A stretch of 7,869 nucleotides of DNA from the NCBI GenBank assembly GCA_900321525.1, contig ONWL01000072.1:1-7869 (forward strand), given 5' to 3'. A program made the translations under genes and the position numbers. Positions within the stretch are counted from its first letter, which is position 1. Each line of letters starts with the position of its first letter. A model generated the notes under the pieces. That model did no database searches. It was not told the DNA's origin and saw only the letters and a program-made list of their open reading frames with translations. Of this stretch, positions 1 through 6,469 are shown one piece after another. The stretch is from an uncultured Eubacteriales bacterium. Lineage in GTDB: Bacteria > Bacillota > Clostridia > Lachnospirales > Lachnospiraceae.

Positions 1-344
1 TGTCCGAGCAGACCAGTGAGACCATGCGGTATGTGTTGGAACAGGTAGTGGCAGAAGGCGGCGGCATCAAGGGCTCCATCGAAGGTTATCGGATTGGCGG
101 TAAGACGGCCACTTCTGAAAAACTGCCAAGAGGTACCGGCAAGTACATTGCATCTTTTTATGGTTTTGCACCGGCAGAGGATCCCCAGATCATTACGCTG
201 ATTACCATTGATGAACCGGAAGGGGTCTACTATGGGGGTACCATTGCGGCACCGGTGGTGAAGGAAATTTATGAAAATGTACTCCCCTATCTGGGAATAG
301 AACGGTCAGAACTGCCGGAAGAAACAACAGGAGAAGACGGGTGA
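1..344 (+). CDS. Class B penicillin-binding protein (FtsI/SpoVD-like), C-terminal end only
   Basis: This is the 3' end of a septal DD-transpeptidase, which crosslinks peptidoglycan stem peptides outside the membrane together with its SEDS partner FtsW. The reading frame is open from base 3 (SEQTSETMRYVLEQVV), so the gene begins upstream of the window; the ATG at 24 is internal. The typical late transpeptidase block is visible: IGGKTATSE, then KYIASFYGFAPAEDPQI, LITIDEP and the closing APVVKEIYENVLPYLGI helix. The third active-site motif, normally Lys-Thr-Gly, reads Lys-Thr-Ala at 102-110. The protein ends about 20 residues after the transpeptidase fold, so it lacks the C-terminal PASTA domains of B. 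subtilis PBP2B and SpoVD. Its place directly before mraY fits a dcw PBP. The sequence cannot decide between vegetative FtsI and sporulation SpoVD. Confidence 0.93.
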   Translation, partial: SEQTSETMRYVLEQVVAEGGGIKGSIEGYRIGGKTATSEKLPRGTGKYIASFYGFAPAEDPQIITLITIDEPEGVYYGGTIAAPVVKEIYENVLPYLGIERSELPEETTGEDG

Positions 345-399
345 CAGGCAGATGGGATAGAAAGTTTATAGAAAAAAGGAAAAGAACAGAAGTACAGTA

Positions 400-428
400 T
401 TGATTATTGTGAAAAAAAGCATTATACT
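400..428 (+). promoter_or_regulatory. Candidate sigma-A promoter for mraY and downstream genes
   Basis: TTGATT (400-405) and TATACT (423-428) are separated by exactly 17 bases, a good vegetative promoter with 4/6 and 5/6 consensus matches. It sits in the 152-base gap between the PBP and mraY, about 60 bases upstream of the mraY Shine-Dalgarno. The spacer is A-rich (a run of seven A). The extended -35 (TTGATTATT) and the TATxxTATAGA around the -10 recur at the same spacing before ftsZ. I see no terminator in this gap, so read-through from the PBP gene is also likely. Prediction from sequence only. Confidence 0.6.
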
Positions 429-496
429 ATAGAAGTCAGTCTGGGTAGACCGACGCACAGAAAAGAACAGGATAACGGTTCAGAACGGAGTTATTT

Positions 497-1371
497 ATGA
501 TACAGGATTCTATTATTGCATTGTTCATTGCATTTGCCATCAGTGCATTGGTGGCAAAACCCCTGATTGCATACTTACGGAAATTGAAGTTTGGACAGAC
601 AGAAAGAGAAGATGGTCCACAGAGCCATTTAAAGAAAAACGGCACGCCTACCATGGGCGGCGTGATCTTTCTGCTTGGCATTGTAGTTTCCTCCATATGC
701 TTTATCGGAAAATATCCCCGTCTGGCACCGGTCTTGTTTGTGACAGTCGGTTTTGGCCTGGTGGGTTTTATTGATGATTATATTAAGGTTGTGATGAAGC
801 GTTCAGATGGCATGCGTGGTGATTATGAGTTGAGGGCGGAGAGCGCCTTTCTGATGAGGGATTCCGCGGACGGGACGTTCGGAGCGGCTTCTTCGACAGT
901 ACAGACAATGGTGTGAATTTCAGCGATGGATTAGACGGACTGTGTGCCAGTGTGACCGTCATGGTGGCTACATTTTTTGCCATTGTAGCAATTGCGTTTC
1001 AGAATGAGGTGGCACCATTATGTACCGCTGTCATGGGAGGTCTGATGGGATTTCTATTATTCAATGTCCATCCGGCCAAGGTGTTTATGGGGGATACCGG
1101 TTCTCTGGCACTTGGCGGATTTGTGGCAGCAGCAGCATTTGTCATGCGCCTTCCCATTTTTATTTTGATCATCGGTGTGATTTATCTGATCGAGGTGCTG
1201 TCCGTCATCATTCAGGTGGGGTATTTTAAAGCCACTAAGGGAAAGCGGTTTTTTAAAATGGCACCTATTCATCACCACTTTGAATTAAGTGGATTTTACG
1301 AGACCCAGATTGTGGCGATTTTCTCAATTGTGACAGCCATTCTTTGTCTGGTCGCATATATGGCACTGTAA
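497..1371 (+). pseudogene. mraY: Disrupted mraY, phospho-N-acetylmuramoyl-pentapeptide-transferase, with central frameshift and deletion
   Basis: MraY is the membrane enzyme that moves phospho-MurNAc-pentapeptide from UDP to undecaprenyl phosphate, giving lipid I. The start at ATG 497 is set by CGGAG (486-490) six bases upstream. The N-terminal part runs in one frame to a TGA at 914-916 (139 residues). It has GQTEREDGPQSHLKKNGTPTMGG and the Asp-Asp-Tyr metal-site motif at residues 93-95 (773-781). The C-terminal part lies in another frame, from about 889 to the TAA at 1369-1371. It has NFSDGLDGL, HPAKVFMGDTGSLALGG and the HHHFELSG loop. Both halves are well conserved, but the span from DDY to NFSDGLDGL is 134 nt. 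B. subtilis MraY, from memory, has about 70 codons there. The deficit is roughly 76 nt, not a multiple of three. Membrane segments in the middle are missing, so neither piece should be active. MraY is essential, so this is either an assembly or sequencing error, or an intact copy exists elsewhere. Confidence 0.88.
818..891 (+). other. Anomalous GC-rich segment replacing the MraY central membrane region
   Basis: Between the last recognisable upstream codons (KVVMKRSDGMR, ending near 817) and the first recognisable downstream ones (STDNGVNFSDG, from about 895) lies a short stretch that matches MraY in no frame. In the upstream frame it reads as charged residues (GDYELRAESAFLMRDSADGT). In the downstream frame it opens only after a TGA at 826-828 and reads EGERLSDEGFRGRDVRSG. 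Hand counting gives about 66% GC for 832-890, clearly above the flanking genes. A simple deletion would leave hydrophobic MraY codons up to a clean junction. This looks more like substituted or corrupted sequence. Confidence 0.6.
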
Positions 1372-1384
1372 TAAGGAGTAAGAC

Positions 1385-1421
1385 TGCGGCATAATATCCT
1401 TAAGAGAGGGATTGTGCCGCA
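1385..1421 (+). promoter_or_regulatory. Stem-loop in the mraY-murD spacer
   Basis: TGCGGCA (1385-1391) pairs perfectly with TGCCGCA (1415-1421). The pairing continues inward: TAAT with ATTG including a wobble, one bulged A, then TCCT with AGGG, closing on the six-base loop TAAGAG. This gives about 15 pairs. It begins 13 bases after the mraY stop and is followed by only a modest T run (1429-1432), so it may be a weak terminator or attenuator, or an RNA processing or stability element. Function is inferred. Confidence 0.5.
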
Positions 1422-1425
1422 ATAT

Positions 1426-1453
1426 GTGTTTTGGCGTGCAGGCTGTAAAACAC
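1426..1453 (+). promoter_or_regulatory. Second stem-loop just upstream of the murD ribosome site
   Basis: GTGTTTT (1426-1432) is the exact reverse complement of AAAACAC (1447-1453), with a 14-base loop. It follows the 1385-1421 stem-loop by four bases and ends two bases before GGAGA (1456-1460), the upstream murD Shine-Dalgarno candidate. The stem is mostly A-T and weak on its own. The tandem arrangement could influence access to the murD start, but this is inference. Confidence 0.3.
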
Positions 1454-1472
1454 CTGGAGAAAAGAGAAATGA

Positions 1473-2870
1473 ATGGAGAACAAAAACATGGAATACAATG
1501 GATACAGTGAAAAGGAAAAGAAAGTACTGGTGGCAGGTTGTGGCAAAAGTGGCATTGGTGCATTAAAGTTGTTGGTTCAAGTGGGAGAGCCCGTCATCCT
1601 GTATGACAGCAATGATGCTCGTGATCCGGAAGAGATTCGGCAGGCAGCAGGTGTGGGACAGCCGTATGAGATTGTACTGGGTGAGTTGTCAGAAGAGGTG
1701 ACTGCACAGGTGAAGTATTGTGTCATCAGCCCAGGGATTCCATTGGATGTACCATTTGTGGAGATATTACAGAAAGCAGGGATTCCCATCTGGAGCGAGA
1801 TCGAACTGGCCTATCATTTTGGAAAAGGAAAGATTGCGGCCATTACTGGTACCAACGGGAAGACCACGACTACTGCATTGACAGGTAAGATCATGGAAAA
1901 CTGGGTGGGAGAAAAGGCGTTTATCGTAGGAAATATTGGCATTCCTTATACAGAGCGTGCACTGCTGACCACAGAGGATAGTATCACGGTAGCAGAAATC
2001 AGCAGTTTCCAGTTAGAAACGATTATTGATTTCCATCCAAATGTATCCGCCATTTTGAATATCACCCCGGATCATTTGAATCGTCACAAAACTATGGATT
2101 GCTATGCACAGGTAAAGGAGTCCATTACAAAGAACCAGACAACTGAAGAAGCAGTGATCCTGAATTATGAGGATGAACGTCTCCGTGCATTTGGAGAACA
2201 GGCAGCTCAGAACGTAGTATATTTTTCCAGTGTCAGACCGTTAGAAGAAGGGTTCTGGATGCAGAGTGATACCATTTATTATAGCCATGACGGACAGACG
2301 GAAGTCATGGGACGGACTGATGAATTCCATCTGGTAGGACAGTGTAACTATGAAAATATCATGGCGGCATGCGGCATTGCAGTTGAGATGGGGGTTCCTA
2401 TGGACATCATCAAAAAGACCATTCGGGAATTTACCGCAGTGGAGCATCGTATTGAGTATACTGTGACCAAAAAGGGTGTAAAATACTATAATGATTCCAA
2501 AGCCACCAATACAGATGCTGCCATCCAGGGCGTAAAGGCCATGAGCACACCAACGATTTTGATTGGTGGAGGATATGACAAAGGCTCTGAATATGATGAT
2601 TGGATTGCAACTTTTGGAGATAAGATTAAGATGCTGATTTTGTTAGGCGCCACAGCAGAGAAAATCGCAGACTGTGCCAAAGCCCACGGATTTACCAATA
2701 TCTGTTTTGTGAACAGTTTGGAAGAAGCGGTGCAGGTGGCAGCCGCACATGCAAAACCGGGAGAGGCGGTATTGTTGTCTCCGGCATGTGCCAGCTGGGG
2801 GATGTTTCCCAATTATGAAGTGAGAGGCAGAATGTTTAAAGACTTATGCCGGGCACTTCCGGATGCATAA
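1473..2870 (+). CDS. murD: UDP-N-acetylmuramoyl-L-alanine--D-glutamate ligase
   Basis: Cytoplasmic ATP-dependent Mur ligase that adds D-glutamate to UDP-MurNAc-L-alanine. It is full length at 465 residues (the family is about 440-460). The N-terminal Rossmann-like domain starts at VLVAGCGKSGIGA (residues 18-30). The central domain carries the ATP P-loop GTNGKTTT (126-133), EISSFQLE (175-182), ILNITPDHLNRH (194-205) and the lysine expected to be carbamoylated (YAQVKESI, about 215). The C-terminal domain has EHRIEY (324-329), YYNDSKATNTDA (338-349) and LLSPACASWGMFPNYEVRG. The start is uncertain. ATG 1473 has GGAGA at 1456-1460, a 12-base gap. The in-frame ATG at 1488 has GGAGA at 1475-1479, a better 8-base gap, and would give 460 residues. 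The gene sits 101 bases after mraY and 101 before ftsW. Confidence 0.97.
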   Translation: MENKNMEYNGYSEKEKKVLVAGCGKSGIGALKLLVQVGEPVILYDSNDARDPEEIRQAAGVGQPYEIVLGELSEEVTAQVKYCVISPGIPLDVPFVEILQKAGIPIWSEIELAYHFGKGKIAAITGTNGKTTTTALTGKIMENWVGEKAFIVGNIGIPYTERALLTTEDSITVAEISSFQLETIIDFHPNVSAILNITPDHLNRHKTMDCYAQVKESITKNQTTEEAVILNYEDERLRAFGEQAAQNVVYFSSVRPLEEGFWMQSDTIYYSHDGQTEVMGRTDEFHLVGQCNYENIMAACGIAVEMGVPMDIIKKTIREFTAVEHRIEYTVTKKGVKYYNDSKATNTDAAIQGVKAMSTPTILIGGGYDKGSEYDDWIATFGDKIKMLILLGATAEKIADCAKAHGFTNICFVNSLEEAVQVAAAHAKPGEAVLLSPACASWGMFPNYEVRGRMFKDLCRALPDA

Positions 2871-2906
2871 ATCAGATGGATTTAAGAAATGGATAGACAC
2901 AGACCG

Positions 2907-2948
2907 GAAGCTGGTGCATATGATGTAATAGACAGGGTACCAGCCTTC
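2907..2948 (+). promoter_or_regulatory. Stem-loop in the murD-ftsW spacer
   Basis: GAAGCTGGT (2907-2915) pairs with ACCAGCCTTC (2939-2948) over nine base pairs with one bulged C. The enclosed loop is 23 bases. No T run follows; the next element is the ftsW Shine-Dalgarno at 2961-2966. It is therefore unlikely to be an intrinsic terminator. It could be an RNA processing or stability structure, or chance. Confidence 0.35.
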
Positions 2949-2971
2949 TGAAACGAAAATGGGAGGATTGT

Positions 2972-4162
2972 ATGGCGGAACAGACAGGAAAGACAGTTGC
3001 AGCAAAAAGAACTGTGCCAAAACGTCGTTTGGGATTGCGATTTCACTGGGATAGTACGCTGGATTACAGTCTGCTCATTATGATTGGTATTTTGTCTGCA
3101 TTTGGTCTGTTGATGATTTACAGTACCACCAGTTATGCAGATTCCATCAGCCATACAGGCAATTCCTACTATACAGTCACCAAACAGGCGGTCTATCTGG
3201 TCATTGCGTTGCTTGTGATGGCGGCTGTTTCCAGAATTGATTATCATGTATGGCTGAAATATGCAAGGGTATTGTATGTGGCGGCAGTGATACTTGGGAT
3301 TGCAGTGCTCTTTTTGGGAAAAGAAGTCAATGGACAAAAGCGGTGGTTTTCTCTTGGGCCGGTTTCGTTTCAGCCGGCGGAGTTTGCCAAGCTGGCATTG
3401 ATCATTTCTATGGCAGCGCTGGCAGATTTTTATTACGGTATGCTTCGGTATTATCGTGTGTTGTTTGTCTTTTTTATGGCAGCGCTTCCCATTGCATTGC
3501 CGGTATTGTCTGCAAATCTTAGCTCTGGGTTGATTCTCATGGGCATTGCGTTTGTCATGGCATTTATTGCCAGCAGAAGAAAGATCATTTTTGGAATTGT
3601 CATTGGGGTAGGAGTCATACTGGTAGTAGTATTGTATCGAACCGGCATATTGGAAGTGGTGCTGGATGAGTATCAGATGAACCGCATCAATGCATGGTTT
3701 GATCCGCTGGCATATTCCAGTACCAATGGATTCCAGACCGTACAGGGATTATATGCCATTGGTGCTGGCGGGTGGTTTGGCAGAGGGTTGGGGCAAAGCT
3801 TGCAGTCTCTTGGCTATCTGCCGGAAGCACAGAATGATATGATTTTTTCTATTATTTGTGAGGAACTTGGGCTCATTGGTGCCATTCTGGTCATCTGCAT
3901 GTTTTTGCTTCTCGTATACCGTCTGATGCAAATTTCCAGTCAGGCCAAAGATTTTAAAGGCACTATGGTTGCAGCAGGCATTATGGCGCACATTGCCATT
4001 CAGGTACTGATGAATGTGGCAGTTGTGACAAACACCATGCCCAATACAGGTGTTAGTCTGCCTTTTATCAGTTATGGAGGTTCTTCTGTGACATTTCTGA
4101 TGGTGGAAATGGGCATTGTACTCAATATTGCCGGAAAGGTGAATTCCTCTTCTGCTACATAA
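2972..4162 (+). CDS. ftsW: SEDS-family peptidoglycan glycosyltransferase FtsW/SpoVE
   Basis: Polytopic membrane enzyme (396 residues, about ten hydrophobic segments) that polymerises lipid II into glycan strands at the septum, paired with a class B PBP. The start ATG 2972 has a strong GGGAGG (2961-2966) five bases upstream. Residues 1-28 form a basic cytoplasmic tail before the first membrane segment (about 32-50). SEDS hallmarks are NGQKRWFSLGPVSFQPAEFAK (120-140), the loop motif YLPEAQNDMIFSIICEELG (282-300) with the expected catalytic Asp at 289, and PNTGVSLPFISYGGSS (357-372). The segment that reads PDLGT in many FtsW/RodA proteins is SANLSSG here (180-186), so the Asp is an Asn. I believe this is common in related Clostridia but cannot verify it. 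FtsW and SpoVE cannot be told apart; the dcw position favours the division role. Confidence 0.96.
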   Translation: MAEQTGKTVAAKRTVPKRRLGLRFHWDSTLDYSLLIMIGILSAFGLLMIYSTTSYADSISHTGNSYYTVTKQAVYLVIALLVMAAVSRIDYHVWLKYARVLYVAAVILGIAVLFLGKEVNGQKRWFSLGPVSFQPAEFAKLALIISMAALADFYYGMLRYYRVLFVFFMAALPIALPVLSANLSSGLILMGIAFVMAFIASRRKIIFGIVIGVGVILVVVLYRTGILEVVLDEYQMNRINAWFDPLAYSSTNGFQTVQGLYAIGAGGWFGRGLGQSLQSLGYLPEAQNDMIFSIICEELGLIGAILVICMFLLLVYRLMQISSQAKDFKGTMVAAGIMAHIAIQVLMNVAVVTNTMPNTGVSLPFISYGGSSVTFLMVEMGIVLNIAGKVNSSSAT

Positions 4163-4182
4163 CCGAAGCATACTCGCTTCGG
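4163..4182 (+). promoter_or_regulatory. Perfect 7-bp hairpin immediately after the ftsW stop
   Basis: CCGAAGC (4163-4169), loop ATACTC, GCTTCGG (4176-4182). It begins at the base after the ftsW TAA. A T run is missing (GATGAACAAAATGAGG follows), so it is probably not an intrinsic terminator. A 3'-end barrier or processing site between ftsW and murA is possible. In B. subtilis-type clusters murG follows here; it is absent from this spacer. Confidence 0.45.
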
Positions 4183-4209
4183 GATGAACAAAATGAGGGA
4201 GGAATTGTT

Positions 4210-5469
4210 TTGTCAATACTGAGAATCAAAGGGGGCAGAGCACTATCCGGCAGCATCCGGGCACATGGTTCCAAAAATGCCATACTTCCCATGATGGCTG
4301 CCTCGATCCTGTATCCGGGTATCACGGTATTACATGGTGTACCGGAAATTCTGGATGTGTTTTATATGATAGAGATTCTGGAACAGCTGGGTTGTAAAGT
4401 CAAATGGCAGGACAGCTCGCTGGTCATCGATGCATCTGCAATAGAGTCAGTCAGTCTGTCGTCTTGTATGACAGGGAAGATGCGTTCTTCTGTATTTCTG
4501 TTGGGTCCTTTGCTTGCCAGATGCGGAGAGGCAAAGTTAGGACAGCCGGGAGGCTGTTCCATTGGAAGCAGACCGGTGGACATCCATGTGGCAGGTCTGC
4601 AGCAAATGGGTGCAGAGCTGACAGAGGAAAACGGATGGTTGCGTGCATCAGCTTCTTGTTTACATGGCAATGTGATCCGGTTGCCTTTTCCGTCAGTAGG
4701 AGCCACGGAAAATCTGATCATGGCGGCAGTTCTGGCAGAAGGAGAAACCATTCTTCATCACGCAGCGAGGGAGCCGGAAATCGGTGATCTTTGCCGGATG
4801 TTACAGGGAATGGGAGCACGGATCAAAGGAATTGGCAGTAGTACGTTGGAGATTACCGGAGTAGACAGGTTGCGGGAAAGTGCATATACCGTCATGGGAG
4901 ACCGGATTGAGGCTTCTACTTATCTGATTGCAGCTGCGGCCAGTGGCGGGGAACTGATGGTAGAAAATGTCCTGCCGGGACAACTGACAGGGGTATTGAC
5001 TGCGTTGTCCATCTGTGGTTGTGATGTAATGCACAACCAAAGGGCAGTATATTTGCGGCGCAAAGACAGGCTGCGGCCGGTTCCTTATTTGCGAACGGCA
5101 CCTTTTCCGGGATTTCCCACCGATGTCCAGTCTCAGATGATGGCATTGCTTTCCTGCGCAGATGGGGAATCGATCATTCATGAGACCATATTTGAAGGTC
5201 GTTTTCAAACGGCTCTGGAGTTGAGAAAGATGGGGGCGGATATCTGCATGGAAGGAAACAAAGCCGTCATACAAGGAGTACAAAGATTGACAGGAACAAA
5301 AGTATGTGCCAGAGATCTGCGGGGAGGTGCGGCGCTTGTGATTGCCGGTCTGACAGCGGAGGGGATTACAGAAATCTGCCATTGTACCTATATTCAAAGA
5401 GGATATGCTGCCCTTGCGCAACATCTGGTTGATCTGGGGGCAGACATAGAGATGGTGGAAATTCATTAA
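4210..5469 (+). CDS. murA: UDP-N-acetylglucosamine 1-carboxyvinyltransferase
   Basis: Cytoplasmic enzyme of the first committed peptidoglycan step: it transfers enolpyruvate from PEP to UDP-GlcNAc. At 419 residues it matches the family length, and key residues fall at the E. coli MurA numbers or one off: Lys22-Asn23 (HGSKNAILP), Arg92 (MRSSVFLLGP), Cys116 in PGGCSIGSRPVDIH, Arg121, Asp305 (FPTDVQSQ), Arg371 (ARDLRGGAAL) and Arg397 (YIQRGYA). The catalytic Cys116 is the fosfomycin target, so the enzyme should be of the sensitive type. The start is TTG 4210, supported by GAGGGAGGAA (4195-4204) at good spacing. No in-frame ATG lies nearby, and the protein start (MSILRIKGGRALSG) aligns with the family. 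Firmicutes often have two MurA copies; whether another exists here cannot be seen. It lies 47 bases after ftsW and 36 before ftsQ. Confidence 0.97.
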   Translation: MSILRIKGGRALSGSIRAHGSKNAILPMMAASILYPGITVLHGVPEILDVFYMIEILEQLGCKVKWQDSSLVIDASAIESVSLSSCMTGKMRSSVFLLGPLLARCGEAKLGQPGGCSIGSRPVDIHVAGLQQMGAELTEENGWLRASASCLHGNVIRLPFPSVGATENLIMAAVLAEGETILHHAAREPEIGDLCRMLQGMGARIKGIGSSTLEITGVDRLRESAYTVMGDRIEASTYLIAAAASGGELMVENVLPGQLTGVLTALSICGCDVMHNQRAVYLRRKDRLRPVPYLRTAPFPGFPTDVQSQMMALLSCADGESIIHETIFEGRFQTALELRKMGADICMEGNKAVIQGVQRLTGTKVCARDLRGGAALVIAGLTAEGITEICHCTYIQRGYAALAQHLVDLGADIEMVEIH

Positions 5470-5505
5470 ACAGGCTGGCAGCAGCTGTGCCGGAAACGGA
5501 GTGAT

Positions 5506-6234
5506 ATGTGGTTTAAAACGCACACGATACGAAAAATACTGCTATTGCTTTTGATAACAGGAGCAATAGCAGGTACTGCGTATTTATACAGTTTTCAGAT
5601 AAAATCTTTCACTGTGACAGGAAATGAACGGTTTACAGGGGAAGAGATCGTAACAGGTGTATTTCCGGGTGACAAGCCACCCCATACTATTGTGGTGTGG
5701 CTTCGTTCCCTTTTACACAGGGAGCAGAACGTTCCATTTCTAGATCATTATGAAGTGTCTCTTCATGGGATGCGGGAGGCTGTCATTACAGTGCGGGAAC
5801 TGGAAATTATCGGGTGCCTGGATTATGCCGGTACTTATTTGTATTTCAGTAAGACAGGGGCATTGCTGAAACAGCAGTTGGAAAAAGAAGATGACATTCC
5901 TCTTTATACGGGGATTTTGCCAAAGACCGTTATCAAGTATCACCAGATTGAGACAGACAGAGCTGGCATTTTTCAGACCATCAACCAACTGGCGCAGCTA
6001 CTGAAGCAATATAACTTGCCTATTGAGCAGGTACATATTGATCTGGATAACCAGGTCACGCTGTATTTTGCAGATGTGACGGTGAGGCTGGGAGGGGAGG
6101 CATACATAGAAGAAAAGATTACAGAGTTGTACGGTATGTATGAGAATTTGGCAGAGATGAGTGGAACATTGGACTTGAGTACCTACGATCCGGATGCGGA
6201 CAGGCAAGAGTTTCACTTTAAACAAAATGGATAA
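5506..6234 (+). CDS. ftsQ: Cell division protein FtsQ/DivIB
   Basis: Single-pass divisome protein that links early and late division proteins and regulates septal synthesis. It has 242 residues: a short basic N-terminus, one membrane segment (ILLLLLITGAIAGTAYLYSF, about 11-30), then a POTRA-like domain starting at IKSFTVTGNERFTGEEI (32-48). The beta domain follows (VSLHGMREAVITVRELEIIGCLDYAGTYLYFSKTGALL). The region after about residue 160 is less conserved, as usual in this fast-evolving family, and ends in a polar tail. The start ATG 5506 has GGAG (5498-5501) only four bases upstream, a tight gap. Position between murA and ftsZ supports the call. No ftsA follows before ftsZ. Confidence 0.9.
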   Translation: MWFKTHTIRKILLLLLITGAIAGTAYLYSFQIKSFTVTGNERFTGEEIVTGVFPGDKPPHTIVVWLRSLLHREQNVPFLDHYEVSLHGMREAVITVRELEIIGCLDYAGTYLYFSKTGALLKQQLEKEDDIPLYTGILPKTVIKYHQIETDRAGIFQTINQLAQLLKQYNLPIEQVHIDLDNQVTLYFADVTVRLGGEAYIEEKITELYGMYENLAEMSGTLDLSTYDPDADRQEFHFKQNG

Positions 6235-6310
6235 AATATCCAGTTTTGACGGATTTTTCCGGTTTATGTTAAAAAAACACGAAGTTTTTATAAAAATGCA
6301 GGAAAATTCC

Positions 6311-6339
6311 TTGATTATTTTTCAGTTTAATAATATCAT
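6311..6339 (+). promoter_or_regulatory. Candidate sigma-A promoter for ftsZ
   Basis: TTGATT (6311-6316) and TATCAT (6334-6339) are spaced by 17 bases in the AT-rich 232-base gap before ftsZ. Predicted transcription would start near 6346, leaving a leader of about 120 bases. Aligned base for base with the mraY candidate at 400-433, positions 1-9 are identical (TTGATTATT) and 9 of the 11 positions from the -10 onward match (TATxxTATAGA). A weaker alternative is ATAACA (6392-6397) with TATATT (6415-6420), also spaced by 17. ftsZ can probably be transcribed independently of the upstream operon. Confidence 0.6.
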
Positions 6340-6363
6340 ATAGACATACGATTTTTTATAAAA

Positions 6364-6404
6364 TGATACCAACTGAAAAAGTTTGCATGTCATAACAGGT
6401 ATCA
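6364..6404 (+). promoter_or_regulatory. Inverted repeat in the ftsZ leader
   Basis: TGATACC (6364-6370) is mirrored exactly by GGTATCA (6398-6404), 27 bases apart. Inside it is a small hairpin AACT-GAAAA-AGTT (6371-6383). A further small hairpin, TTCCC-ATA-GGGAA (6419-6431), lies closer to the Shine-Dalgarno. The repeat is downstream of the predicted start site, so it could be a structured 5' leader or an operator half-site pair. I recognise no known riboswitch. The rest of the 6235-6466 gap is AT-rich with no open coding sequence. Confidence 0.35.
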
Positions 6405-6451
6405 GGATTCTCTGTATATTCCCATAGGGAAGAGGAAGGACAGACAGAAAG

Positions 6452-6469
6452 AAGGAGGAACATATTTTG
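6452..6469 (+). promoter_or_regulatory. Strong Shine-Dalgarno deciding a TTG start for ftsZ
   Basis: AAGGAGGA (6452-6459) is a nearly perfect anti-16S match, seven bases before TTG 6467-6469. No ATG or GTG in frame lies between the ribosome site and the conserved FtsZ N-terminus, so TTG is the start. The strong site likely offsets the weak start codon. Confidence 0.85.

Noticed and set aside
818..900. Programmed ribosomal frameshifting as explanation for mraY
   Set aside because: No slippery heptamer is evident and shifting frame would not restore the roughly 25 missing residues.
911..916. GTGTGA overlap that looks like translational coupling of two mraY pieces
   Set aside because: No Shine-Dalgarno precedes the GTG, the downstream MraY match starts before it (STDNG), and the joined pieces still lack membrane segments, so a designed split gene is unlikely.
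4163..4182. Intrinsic terminator between ftsW and murA
   Set aside because: The stem is good but no T run follows, and murA has no visible promoter of its own in the 47-base spacer.
3749..4216. A 155-codon minus-strand open frame opposite ftsW
   Set aside because: It is His/Asn-rich antisense of membrane codons with no plausible motif.
4404..4787. A 127-codon plus-strand open frame inside murA in another frame
   Set aside because: The murA frame carries all catalytic residues here; the alternative has no family resemblance.
4801..5523. A 240-codon minus-strand open frame opposite murA
   Set aside because: It overlaps the conserved second half of murA entirely, has a Cys/His/Gln-rich composition typical of antisense translation, and no recognisable domain.
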